The notes beneath the pieces are model-generated. The model made no database searches. It was not told the DNA's origin and was given only the letters and a program-made list of their open reading frames with translations. A program made the position numbers and the translations under genes. A stretch of 64,000 bases of DNA, from positions 529,157 through 593,156 of the forward strand of contig NZ_JAKWJP010000003.1 of the NCBI RefSeq assembly GCF_022761035.1, written 5' to 3'. Numbering within the stretch: the stretch's first letter is position 1; the number at the start of each line of letters is the position of its first letter. Shown here piece after piece: positions 46,585-55,092 of the stretch. Origin of the DNA: Microbacterium sp. SS28 (GTDB taxonomy: Bacteria > Actinomycetota > Actinomycetes > Actinomycetales > Microbacteriaceae).

Positions 46585-47106
46585 ATGGGGGAAGACGGGG
46601 GAACCGTCGCGCCCGGCGCTGAAGCGCCCGACGCGCCCGACGCTGTCCGGCCCGGGGATCGGCGTCCCGCCTCCCGGAGGGCGTGGGGGCCAATCGCGCT
46701 GGCAGCCGCCATTCTGATCGCCGTCGGCACTGTCGCCACCGTCCGCGTGGCGTCCGCGCCGCGCCCCGTCGCGACGCTCCACCAGATCGGGGAGACTGCC
46801 GACGTCGAAATGCTCGACATTCTGGTCCGCGAGGGTCCCGGGGAGATCGACCCGGCCAGCCTGAGAAGCTATGGGTCGTATCGGGGCGTCGAGGTGTGGT
46901 CGGCGACGAATTCCTTCGGTGCCCCGTGCCTCCTCACCCTGGACCGTTCGGGCGGCGACGTCCCCGGCGCGTCATGCGTTCCTGAGCCGGCGAAGCTGTA
47001 CGCGGACATCATGGGATACGGACTCCCGGATGGCGGCAGAGCTCGGTTCGTGTACCGCGGCAATACCGTCGACGTCTTCGAGTACCAGCCCGAGGCGGCG
47101 GGCTGA
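46585..47106 (+). CDS. Membrane-anchored protein with shared C-terminal domain (family member 1)
   Basis: A 173-aa protein: an acidic Pro-rich cytoplasmic N-terminus (about 35 residues), one membrane helix (WGPIALAAAILIAVGTVATVRVA) and an outer domain. The latter contains SLRSYGSYRGVEVWSATNSF, APCLLTLDR, a second Cys in GASCVPEP and LPDGGRARFVYRGNTVDVFEY. The same pattern recurs in the next gene. Two conserved cysteines suggest a disulfide. Function unknown. ATG 46585 is 6 nt after TATCTT (46573-46578), so the mRNA is leaderless. The stop overlaps the next ATG by one base. Confidence 0.7.
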   Translation: MGEDGGTVAPGAEAPDAPDAVRPGDRRPASRRAWGPIALAAAILIAVGTVATVRVASAPRPVATLHQIGETADVEMLDILVREGPGEIDPASLRSYGSYRGVEVWSATNSFGAPCLLTLDRSGGDVPGASCVPEPAKLYADIMGYGLPDGGRARFVYRGNTVDVFEYQPEAAG

Positions 47107-47864
47107 TGGACGACCTACCGGCATCACGGTCCGCGGAGCGGGAACTGCGGGAGCTCCGTGAGCGGGCCTATGGGCCGCATCCCGACATCGAAGATGATCC
47201 AGTCGCGCTTGCGAGGCTGGTCGAACTCGAAGCGGCGCATGCGGGCGTCCACGCTCCCGCGCCACCGGCGGTGCAAGTGACCCCATCCACCGATCCAACT
47301 TCTGCGCCGGCGATGCCGCCAACGCCTGCTGCCTCAGCCGCCGCCACGACGGCATCCTCGGCCGACGGCGCTGGACGGTCCCTCTGGCAGCGAGCGAACG
47401 CGACCCGCTCGCGCCGGACCTGGCTGATCGCCGGGGGATTGGTGGCTGCGCTCGCTCTGGTGTACGCGGTGGAGTGGCCCGTCGGACCTCATCCGGATAC
47501 CACCCTGCAACCGACATCGGCGGAACCCGACGCACAAGTCCAGGACCGACTGTCCTGGGTCATCGACCTGAAAGTCGACACCACCACGCTGCGCGGTTTC
47601 GAGGACTATCGAGGACTAGAGATCTGGGCAGCGGAGGACCGCTACGGCAGCCCCTGCCTGATCGTGATCGACCCGTCGATCGACCGACCCCTCGGAGACG
47701 AGTGCACACCCCCCGACGCGGAGCTCCTCACCGACGCCACCGTATCGCGACGGCAAGAAGGACACTACGGGGAGGACCTGCCGGCGGGAAGCGTGATCCG
47801 ATTCCACCACCGTGGCGACACGGTCGACGTCTATCTGTTCCCAGCAAACCAGCCCGCCGGATGA
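47106..47864 (+). CDS. Membrane-anchored protein with shared C-terminal domain (family member 2)
   Basis: A 252-aa protein co-translated with the previous gene. The N-terminal part (ELRELRERAYGPHPDIEDDPVALARLVELEA) is charged and helical, a Pro/Ala/Thr linker follows, then one membrane helix (TWLIAGGLVAALALVYAVEW, about 104-123). The outer domain reads TLRGFEDYRGLEIWAAEDRY, GSPCLIVIDP, GDECTPP and LPAGSVIRFHHRGDTVDVYLFP, clearly homologous to the neighbour. The cytoplasmic helix could sense or recruit a partner, with the outer domain as ligand module; this is inference. I recall similar tandem genes in other Microbacteriaceae but no name. Confidence 0.7.
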   Translation: MDDLPASRSAERELRELRERAYGPHPDIEDDPVALARLVELEAAHAGVHAPAPPAVQVTPSTDPTSAPAMPPTPAASAAATTASSADGAGRSLWQRANATRSRRTWLIAGGLVAALALVYAVEWPVGPHPDTTLQPTSAEPDAQVQDRLSWVIDLKVDTTTLRGFEDYRGLEIWAAEDRYGSPCLIVIDPSIDRPLGDECTPPDAELLTDATVSRRQEGHYGEDLPAGSVIRFHHRGDTVDVYLFPANQPAG

Positions 47865-48015
47865 CCGGGGGAGCGATAAGAGCGCACTGACGGCAGCGCA
47901 CATTGCACCTGGTCGCGAATAGACAGGATTGTGACTTTCGCGGCGCGTCGAAGTCCAGGGCGACTGTGCCGAGACGCTGCGCCAACCTGCAGGTGCGTTC
48001 GTGGTGGTCTTTCGT

Positions 48016-48216
48016 TCACTTGGCTGTCTCATCCCGGAATCCTTGCGCGTGAGGGGCGATCGCGGCTGTTGAAGCTTCCTCCGGCTGAGCGTCAATAGCT
48101 CCCAGCATCGCGGCTGTCACGGGGGCGGCGGCGATGATGCCGATGCGCTCGAGGGCTAGGACCACGAGGTGGCGCTGTTGCGAATGGTCGAGCGTGAGGG
48201 TGCCGATCGCTTGATC
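48016..48216 (-). pseudogene. Possible gene remnant (C-terminal part)
   Basis: Reading leftward from about 48216, a 65-codon frame ending at 48016 (LTLDHSQQRHLVVLALERIG to HAQGFRDETAK) has the GC-rich third positions of a real gene, but no start, promoter or upstream continuation makes sense. It lies in a 486-bp gap (47865-48350) that otherwise holds nothing I recognise. Family unknown. Confidence 0.3.
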
Positions 48217-48350
48217 GTGGCTCCGTGTCGGGGAGCACTTGCCGGCTCCGTGTGGGGGGGTGTAAACATCCTGACCGTGGGGGAGAACATCACGGCGGCG
48301 GCGGGGTGCGATCGCGTCCCGCGCGCTCGGCGTTCGCGATGGAGGTTCTG

Positions 48351-49214
48351 ATGTCTTCTGTTCGTGCTTCTCTGCGTTCTTCACGCGCGGCTCTGGTCGG
48401 GGCAGCGCTTACCGCCCTGCTGCTCGGCTCGTCCGCAGCGTCGGCGAATGCTCTCGCGCTGGGGGACGAGCCGACTGAGCCGCCCGGTCTGCAGGGCCGG
48501 GGAACCCACATGACGCTTCTCACGACGCAGGAAGCTGACTGCACCGAGGTGTTTATCCCTCGCGCCGTGACCGTCGAGGGAGCGCGCGCGCTCGTCCCAG
48601 GACACTACGAACTGGTCACGACGGTGTCGGCTGGCGTCACGTTCGCGCGGTTTGTGGTGTGGGACTACGTCTGCGAGAAGGTCAGCGTCGACGGCCAAAA
48701 ACTGGACCAGCGGACGCACATCTCTATCGGCGCGATCGCCATCACCACCCGCGATCAGGTGCCGCTTCCGCCGAACAGCGCGTTCTACACTGTCGCGATC
48801 CGCACCGACAATCCGGTGCTCGCCGCGAGGTATCGCCAGGTCGGGCTGCCCGCCGAGTTCGCTCCGGACATGGTGGCGACGGTGTCGGACAATGCCGCGA
48901 CGCCGTTCCAGGTCGCCTTTGCTGTGCCAGATGCCGGCTATATCGAGACCGCGGTAGCCGATGCGGCGCCCGTGCCCGTCCTCGATGACGGTGGTCCGGT
49001 GCTGTATCACGTGGGCCAATCCGGCGAAGTGTTGCTCAGCTACGACAACTCGTCAGGGGCGGCAGTGTCCGCTGTCATCACGGCCGACTACCGGCAGTAC
49101 ACACTCCTGGTGCCAATCATCGGCCTGGCGCGGCTGCTCGAGATCCGGGGCGTCCGCTTCGCTAACTCGCTGATCCGCGGTGATTGGGAAGCAACCCTCG
49201 TCAGACTTGACTAA
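48351..49214 (+). CDS. Secreted protein of unknown function
   Basis: A 287-aa exported protein; GGAGGT precedes ATG 48351 by 5 nt. The signal peptide (SSRAALVGAALTALLLGSSAASA) is followed by a beta-rich domain with CTEVFIPRAVTVEGARALVPGHYEL, FARFVVWDYVCEKVSVDGQKLD and NPVLAARYRQVGLPAEFAPDM. Two cysteines (CTEV and YVCEK) could pair. The segment order brings to mind acetoacetate-decarboxylase-like beta barrels, but I cannot support that. Its end appears intact although the IS30 gene starts 30 nt later. Confidence 0.6.
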   Translation: MSSVRASLRSSRAALVGAALTALLLGSSAASANALALGDEPTEPPGLQGRGTHMTLLTTQEADCTEVFIPRAVTVEGARALVPGHYELVTTVSAGVTFARFVVWDYVCEKVSVDGQKLDQRTHISIGAIAITTRDQVPLPPNSAFYTVAIRTDNPVLAARYRQVGLPAEFAPDMVATVSDNAATPFQVAFAVPDAGYIETAVADAAPVPVLDDGGPVLYHVGQSGEVLLSYDNSSGAAVSAVITADYRQYTLLVPIIGLARLLEIRGVRFANSLIRGDWEATLVRLD

Positions 49215-49244
49215 GAAACGCGCGGCTGGCGGGGTATCGCGGGG

Positions 49245-50432
49245 TTGTCTACGGCGGATGCGGCTGCCGCGGCGGGCGCGTCGCGGCAGGGAGCGGAGAC
49301 GTGGTTTCGGGATGCTGGCGGCATGTCGCCGCTGTCGTTGTCCGAGCCGTCGGACCGGTTCTTGACCATCGCTGATCGGGAACGGATCGCTGTGGGGGTG
49401 GCCCGGGAGGAGTCGATCCGGCAGATCGCGCGAGAGATCGGACGACATCCGTCGACCGTACTGCGGGAGCTGCGCCGCAACCGCGACGACTCGCCCCGGT
49501 ATCGGCCCAGGCGGATCACCTGCCCGCCGTCGCGGTCGACGTCCTACTCGCCGTCGGCGGCGCAGGGCCGCGCCGACCGGCGCCTGTCGCGGCCGAAGCC
49601 GTCCAAGCTGGCCGCAGAGCCGTTGCTGCGGGTCGAGGTGGAGCGGCGGCTGCGGCTGGCGCATTCCCCGCAGCAGATCAGCCGCCGGCTGCGGGTGGAC
49701 TTCCCGGATGATGAGAGCATGCGGATCTCGCACGAGACGATCTACCGGTCCCTGTTCGTGCAGGGCCGCGGCGAGCTGCGTAACGAGCTGACTCGGGCGC
49801 TGCGCACTGGCCGCACCACTCGCAAACCCCGCGCCCGCACCCAGCGGCACGCGGCCGCCGCCGCTGGGCCGGGGAAGATCCCCGGGATGGTGATGATCTC
49901 CGAACGCCCGGCCGAGATCGAAGACCGCGCCGTGCCAGGGCACTGGGAGGGGGACCTGATCATCGGGAAAGACGGGCAGTCCCAGATCGGCACGCTGGTC
50001 GAACGGGCCACCCGGTTCGTGATCCTGCTGCACCTGCCCGAACGCCGCGACGCGGACACCGTCGCCGACCAGATGATCAGCCAGATGCGGCTGCTGCCCG
50101 AGCATCTGCGCCGCTCGATCACCTGGGACCAGGGCAAGGAGATGGCCGCGCACGCCCGCGTGACTGCGGGCCTCGACCTGCGCGACGGGGTGTTCTTCTG
50201 CGACCCGCACTCACCCTGGCAGCGTGGCACGAACGAGAACACCAACGGGCTGCTGCGCCAGTACTTCCCGAAAGGCAGCGACCTGTCCGGCTACGCCCAG
50301 CACTACCTCGACTACGTCGCCGCCGAACTCAACGGCCGACCCCGCAAGACCCTCGCCTGGGCAACCCCCGCCGAAGCCCTCGACAAGCTACTCTCGAGCC
50401 CACCACACGACGGTGTTGCACTGACCGCCTGA
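49245..50432 (+). CDS. IS30 family transposase
   Basis: A 395-aa DDE transposase. The N-terminal HTH is LTIADRERIAVGVAREESIRQIAREIGRHPSTVLRELRRN, typical of IS30. The catalytic triad is visible as D in GHWEGDLIIGKDG, D in SITWDQGKEMAAHA and E in RGTNENTNGLLRQYFPKGSD, the last being an IS30 signature. The frame opens with TTG 49245; ATG 49323 (MSPLSLSEPS) is an alternative. The 3' end, GGTGTTGCACTGACC overlapping the stop, looks like the right terminal repeat, but no clear partner is found upstream, so the element may be truncated on the left. Confidence 0.92.
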   Translation: MSTADAAAAAGASRQGAETWFRDAGGMSPLSLSEPSDRFLTIADRERIAVGVAREESIRQIAREIGRHPSTVLRELRRNRDDSPRYRPRRITCPPSRSTSYSPSAAQGRADRRLSRPKPSKLAAEPLLRVEVERRLRLAHSPQQISRRLRVDFPDDESMRISHETIYRSLFVQGRGELRNELTRALRTGRTTRKPRARTQRHAAAAAGPGKIPGMVMISERPAEIEDRAVPGHWEGDLIIGKDGQSQIGTLVERATRFVILLHLPERRDADTVADQMISQMRLLPEHLRRSITWDQGKEMAAHARVTAGLDLRDGVFFCDPHSPWQRGTNENTNGLLRQYFPKGSDLSGYAQHYLDYVAAELNGRPRKTLAWATPAEALDKLLSSPPHDGVALTA

Positions 50433-50451
50433 ATTCGCCGAGCGATCCGAA

Positions 50452-50787
50452 ATGGATGGACCAGATCTTCTCGCCGCGCGACTTCTCCGCGCGACCGTCG
50501 CCGACGACGTCGACGCCGTCAGTCACCTCGTCGTCGAAATCGAAGACAGCGGCCACGCCGGCCTCGACGCCACAGGACTCGCGCAGTCCTACCGCACGCA
50601 GGAGTGGTTCGCGTCTGGCCATCTTCAGCTCTTCGTTGATGCGCCAATGTCAGGCGGAGCGACGCGATGGCGGTCTCAGGTTCTGACGGATGTCAGGATC
50701 TCGGTTGTGGCGACGCCGCGTCCTGCAGCGTGCTGTCAGCGACGACGTCAGGGCCGCGGCATTCTGTCCACCCGGCGGTGGTCTTGA
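50452..50787 (+). pseudogene. Probable 5' gene fragment next to IS30
   Basis: From ATG 50452 the first 65 codons (DLLAARLLRATVADDVDAVS, HLVVEIEDSGHAGLDATGLA) have strong GC3 and read like the start of a soluble helical protein. After about codon 66 the composition becomes random to the stop at 50787. It looks like a gene cut by the IS insertion or a later deletion. The following 190 bp to the next gene show nothing. Confidence 0.35.
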
Positions 50788-50976
50788 CGGGTGCTGACTG
50801 TGCGAGGACACTGGGCCCCGACGGTTGCGATGGGGAAGTGAAGCAGCCGAAGAGAACCCGCGCGGGCAGTGTCGCCCGCGTCTCCGGCCCTCGACTCGAC
50901 GTGGTTCGAGCGCGCTTCGCTCCCCTCCGTCTCCGCCGGACGCGTCTGCCCGTCGAACGAAGGTGGTGCATGCATC

Positions 50977-52326
50977 ATGCGCACGTCATCCCGGCCGAAC
51001 ACCCCGCGACTCCGAGCCCTTATCGCGGGCGCCGCGCTCGCCGCTCTGGCCCTGGCCGGCGCGTCGGCACCGCCCGCCGCAGCCGGGCCCCCAGAGGCCA
51101 CGATCGAGCATTACTCAATCGAAGTGTGGGACTGCGGGTACCCGATGCAGGTCGAGGGCGAAGTGACCAGTCGATTCCTCACGCGCCCCAATCCGCACGG
51201 CGAGGGGGTCCTCGCCCAGGAGAACATCGACTTCTCCGAGACGTGGACAGCCGCCGACGGTGACCACTTCACGCTCTCGGCGCGGTTCCTCGCGAAGGAC
51301 ATGAGCGTCACATCGCTCGGTGGGACGCTCTACGAGGCGACGGTGCAGCAATCTGGTCAACCGTTCGTGATCTCCGTCGACGGACAGGTGCTGATCCGCG
51401 ATCGCGGGAACATCCGCTTCAGCTTCCGGACCGACCCCGAGTCCGGGTATTTCGAGTTCCTCGGAGCTGACGCCAGTGGGCCGCATTCCGGATTCGGCAC
51501 GGACCTGTGCAAACTCGTCGCGCCGATCACCGGAAACGACTCCGCAACCCACCACACGCCGCGGCCCCTCGGCACGACGGCTGCCGGGATGGGCTACTAC
51601 GAGTACCTTCCGCCGTCCTACGGCGACGGCGGGAGCCCGCTGCTGGTCGTGGCCAACGGCATCGGCGAGAACGGCGACGGCTCGGCCGAGCAGCTGGACT
51701 GGCTGCTGTTCACCGGCATCCCGAGGTTCATCGACGTCGGCGGCTGGCCGCTGAACCGCCCGTTCGTGGTGTTGTCGACGCAGCACACCGAGGAGCCGCC
51801 GGGGCTTCCCGTCGACTGCGGCGAGGGACAGTGGTTCGGGTCGTGCATCATGCAGGCCCAGCACGATCTGGGTCACCCGCCTCAATCGCCGTGCACCACG
51901 CCCGACGAGCTGCACGCGTTCATCGACTACGCCGTCGCGAACTATGGCGTCGATCCTGCCCGCGTGTACGTGACTGGCTTGTCGTGCGGCGGGTTCAGCA
52001 CGTGGGAGTACCTCGGCGAGTACGGCGACGAGCAGGTGGCAGCAGCGGTGCCGATCGCGGGAGACGGGCGGCCGATGTGGGGGAGCGTCGGCTGCGGTCT
52101 CGGCGAAGTGCCGGTGTGGGGCATCCACGGCGACCAGGACTTCGAGGTGAGTCCTTGGGGCACCACCAACACCATCGAGGCCTTGCGCTCATGCCCCGGC
52201 GTGACCGATGACACCGCGAAGCTCTCGATCTACGAAGGAGTCGACCACAACGCCTGGGATCCCGCATACAGCGGGGCCCTCGGTGACGACATCTACTCGT
52301 GGATGCTGAGCTACACACGGAACTGA
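50977..52326 (+). CDS. Secreted esterase/depolymerase-like alpha/beta hydrolase with N-terminal beta domain
   Basis: A 449-aa exported protein. Signal peptide about 1-34 (LRALIAGAALAALALAGASAPPAAAG). Residues about 38-170 are a beta-rich domain starting IEVWDCGYPMQVEGEVTSRF and ending TDLCKL, similar in layout to the secreted protein at 54311. The alpha/beta hydrolase part has YYEYLPPSY, the nucleophile elbow VTGLSCGGFSTWEYLG, an Asp in GIHGDQDFEVS and the His in EGVDHNAWDPAY, like polyhydroxybutyrate depolymerase/feruloyl esterase relatives. The substrate is unknown. ATG 50977 is chosen for the signal peptide; AAGGTGG lies upstream. Confidence 0.75.
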   Translation: MRTSSRPNTPRLRALIAGAALAALALAGASAPPAAAGPPEATIEHYSIEVWDCGYPMQVEGEVTSRFLTRPNPHGEGVLAQENIDFSETWTAADGDHFTLSARFLAKDMSVTSLGGTLYEATVQQSGQPFVISVDGQVLIRDRGNIRFSFRTDPESGYFEFLGADASGPHSGFGTDLCKLVAPITGNDSATHHTPRPLGTTAAGMGYYEYLPPSYGDGGSPLLVVANGIGENGDGSAEQLDWLLFTGIPRFIDVGGWPLNRPFVVLSTQHTEEPPGLPVDCGEGQWFGSCIMQAQHDLGHPPQSPCTTPDELHAFIDYAVANYGVDPARVYVTGLSCGGFSTWEYLGEYGDEQVAAAVPIAGDGRPMWGSVGCGLGEVPVWGIHGDQDFEVSPWGTTNTIEALRSCPGVTDDTAKLSIYEGVDHNAWDPAYSGALGDDIYSWMLSYTRN

Positions 52327-52490
52327 GGCTGAGGTCAGCGCGCACCGGCCCGACCGGAGCTGTTCTAGGCCGCCCCAAGCGGGTCCGTCAGCGTTCGTTC
52401 CTGGCGCGACCCCAGCGGCCGGACTCCCTTGGAGCTCGCGTCGAGCGACACATGAGCCTCCGGCAGTGTGTTAGGAACTGATGCGTCACA

Positions 52491-53459
52491 ATGAGCCTCG
52501 TGGCCGACGACGAAGAGCGCTTACAACTTGCCGCGAACGCTGCTCGAAGGCTGGTCTCGCAGTGCCTCGCGCACGCTGAGCGTGCCTCCTCGAAGATGAA
52601 CGATCGGATCGCGGCAGCGTCTCCCACCAGCCCCTATGGCGCGGACGAAGCCCGTGCACTCAAGGACGAGCATCTGCTCGCCTTCAAGCAGATCCTTGAG
52701 CACGTTGAGGCGACGACGAACGCTCTGGTGACGCACCTCGCGGGCCTGAAGCGTCTCCTCGACGATGACACTTTCCTTCCGTTGCCAGCGATGGTGGTTG
52801 CGCGCGCTATCGCGGAGGTCGCGGCGTCCGGCGCCTGGATCGTGCATCCGGGCCTGTCTTCGGACGAGCGTGCGGCGCGTGGATACGCGGCAATGTTCGC
52901 CGCAATCGAGAACAGCATCGCCGCCTCTAGACCCGACGATGCAGCTGCCATGAGGAAGCTCAGGGACATACTTCAGCAGCAGCTGGGTCAGCCCGGGACC
53001 GACGTCCAGATCGAGCTGCGGATGAATGAGCACGGAGTCGTCCAGGACGATGTGGCGCAGGTCTTCGTTGGCAGAGGACGTAAGCGCGCCCGCGCGAAAG
53101 TCCGGTTCAACTACTCACAGCGCGTCAAAGACGAGATCCCGCGCGCGAGCGCACTGTACTCGGCGCTCTCTGCCGTCGCGCACGGAGAGCACGCGTCGAT
53201 CACGACATCGTGGAGCACTCCGGACTCATACGCTCGGGTCATAGCGCACGTGGTGGTTGAGTCAACCGAAGCGTGGTCCCGGGCTGCCCACGACTGGGTC
53301 GGTGCGACGCCCGGTCCGTTCTTGAATGAGGACGATCGTCAGAACGTCATCCGCTCGATACCCGCCGCCACGCGCGTCAGCGCGGTCGTGAAGTTCAGAG
53401 CCGCGGTGGCGGCCGGGTCAATCCCGTCGCCAAAGGCACCGCCTCGCTTTGGCCACTGA
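52491..53459 (+). CDS. Hypothetical cytosolic protein, helical (322 aa)
   Basis: No signal or membrane segment. It is rich in helices (LAANAARRLVSQCLAHAERA, EHLLAFKQILEHVEATTNAL), with a conserved-looking VVARAIAEVAASGAWIVHPGLSSDERAARGYAAM and, later, ASALYSALSAVAHGEHASIT. I recall the RAxxE...WxxxP...RxxRxYxxM plus YSxLSxxAHG layout from uncharacterised actinobacterial proteins. The start is uncertain: ATG 52491 lacks a clear ribosome site; GTG 52500 is an alternative. Stands alone. Confidence 0.6.
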   Translation: MSLVADDEERLQLAANAARRLVSQCLAHAERASSKMNDRIAAASPTSPYGADEARALKDEHLLAFKQILEHVEATTNALVTHLAGLKRLLDDDTFLPLPAMVVARAIAEVAASGAWIVHPGLSSDERAARGYAAMFAAIENSIAASRPDDAAAMRKLRDILQQQLGQPGTDVQIELRMNEHGVVQDDVAQVFVGRGRKRARAKVRFNYSQRVKDEIPRASALYSALSAVAHGEHASITTSWSTPDSYARVIAHVVVESTEAWSRAAHDWVGATPGPFLNEDDRQNVIRSIPAATRVSAVVKFRAAVAAGSIPSPKAPPRFGH

Positions 53460-53722
53460 CGGCTTGAGTCCGATCGAAGCCGAGCTGCGTGTTCGGCTCT
53501 ACCTGCCCCGGTAACTGAGCGATGCAGCTGCTCGCCCGGCCGCTACAGCTCCTCGTCGTGCGTCCCACGAGCGGTGCGTCCGCGCGGCAGGTCTTCGGAG
53601 CAGCGAGCGCGAGCCGGTCGCTCTCCGGGCGGTGCTGATCGTGTTCAGCTCTATGCTGAACGAATGAGCAGCCGGCAACGCTAGCCCCATCCCGGGGCCG
53701 CGCTTACCGAAGGGCCATTCAC

Positions 53723-53902
53723 ATGGACCGCTTGCTCTGCCGTTCCCTCTTCGCGCTGTTCGGCCACCGGGTCTGCTGCGGCCGCATTCCGGAGTGGACC
53801 GCCCACGTTGGCCAGACGTGGGACACCTACGACGTCGCCCCGTGGAATCTCTACAACATCATCTGGTCCTGCCAGAACTGGATCCGCGGTCGCGTCGACT
53901 GA
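53723..53902 (+). CDS. Small Cys/Trp-rich protein (59 aa)
   Basis: ATG 53723 is preceded by AAGGGCC about 8 nt upstream. The frame has GC-rich third positions throughout. The protein has four cysteines (C6, C18, C19, C51) and five tryptophans (in EWTAH, QTWDT, APWNL, IIWSC, QNWIR), unusual for 59 residues. It opens MDRLLCRSLFALFGHRVCCG, which could be a short hydrophobic or signal-like segment. No family is recognised; a toxin, antimicrobial peptide or redox peptide are all possible. Confidence 0.5.
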   Translation: MDRLLCRSLFALFGHRVCCGRIPEWTAHVGQTWDTYDVAPWNLYNIIWSCQNWIRGRVD

Positions 53903-54310
53903 CTCCCGACGTCGCGGTCTTCAGCTCAAACGCGCCGAGCATCGGGGCGTTCCCGACTCCTCTGCGATGCAACGCACCAAGGTCGATCAGCGTGCGGATG
54001 CCGGTCCATTTGCGGGCGTTGCTCCGGCCTGGTGTGGAGCGGTCCCGGTGGGACGTCAGACGCACGACCCACCAGGGGCCTTGATCTTGCTGTCGATAGC
54101 CGCGACGTGTCTCTTATCTATGCGAGAACCTGGGGCTCCGCCGTCACGGTTGGCTGAGGGACCGAGGGGCTTGAGCTCACTGCGGCCGACGGTCGAACGC
54201 CGCGATTGCTGAACTCGCTCGTGCATGCGGTTCGACTGGGTCTATCGGGACTGCACGGCCGGGAGTAGCGTTCGCGCCATAGCGTGCTGCGTCGCCTTTG
54301 GGGAGGACTT
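53903..54310. other. 408-bp gap without a supported gene
   Basis: Short frames on both strands lack codon bias and ribosome sites. Nothing repeated or structured was noted except the ribosome site GGGAGGA just before 54311. Confidence 0.5.
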
Positions 54311-54925
54311 ATGAAGCACATCGTCGCGGTCCTGGCTGGTATCGCCTTGGTTCTGGTGGGTGCTCCTGCGGTGGCCGCACCGCCACATACCGTGGATCCG
54401 GACACGATGACGCCGGCCTTGAATCCAAACTTCGCGCCGTGGACATGCGTGTTGGCCGGTACCGGGATCACCTGCACCGGCCTGGAGGATCTGACCTACA
54501 CCAACGAGGCGATCGGTCTCCAGTGCGATGGACAGGACGTCTATGCGACCGGAGTGCAACGCTCGAAGTTCGTCCGTTGGCATGACCTCGACGGTCGCGC
54601 GCTGAAGACGTCCATCCAGACCAACTTCCCCTCAGACCAGCTGACGCTCTCGCCAACGGGCGAAGGTCCTGCGGTGTTCCTGTCCGGTGGGTGGCACAAG
54701 CACTACGTCTACCCGGTGCCCGGTGACCTGATCCAACGCGTACTGACGGAGACCGGCTCCGCCCTGAAATTGAGGGTTCCAGGCGTAGGGGTGACGTTCC
54801 GCGACTCCGGCACCGTGACCTACGTGCCGAACGAGGAGTACGAGACGCCATCCGACATGCACGGCGTGCACGACCGGTTCTCCGGCGCCGACCTCGACGC
54901 ACTGATCTGCGACGGGTTGACCTGA
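54311..54925 (+). CDS. Secreted protein of unknown function
   Basis: A 204-aa exported protein with a clean signal peptide (MKHIVAVLAGIALVLVGAPAVA) and GGGAGGA ribosome site. The mature part carries paired cysteines (WTCVLAGTGITC), LQCDGQDVYATGVQRSKFVRWHDLDGRAL and a C-terminal VTFRDSGTVTYVPNE...DLDALICDGL. The last segment resembles the RDRGNIRF...TDLCKL part of the secreted hydrolase at 50977, so both may share one actinobacterial secreted beta domain. Function unknown. Confidence 0.6.
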   Translation: MKHIVAVLAGIALVLVGAPAVAAPPHTVDPDTMTPALNPNFAPWTCVLAGTGITCTGLEDLTYTNEAIGLQCDGQDVYATGVQRSKFVRWHDLDGRALKTSIQTNFPSDQLTLSPTGEGPAVFLSGGWHKHYVYPVPGDLIQRVLTETGSALKLRVPGVGVTFRDSGTVTYVPNEEYETPSDMHGVHDRFSGADLDALICDGLT

Positions 54926-55092
54926 GCACAGTTCTCGAGACCGCGGTCGTGCCCTCGACCCGGAGGCACCACGAATAGTCAACTGGTTGTTCCCGACGAA
55001 GATTCGCGTGCGCCGGCAGTGAGCATCTCCGCCCCCGTTGCACAATCGCAACGGCACCGTCAGCCTTGTCGCGAGAACCGCAGGAGGCTCGC

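Noticed and set aside
53859..54212. Overlapping 68-134-codon frames downstream of the 59-residue protein
   Set aside because: They overlap each other on both strands, overlap the better-supported small gene, and lack codon bias.
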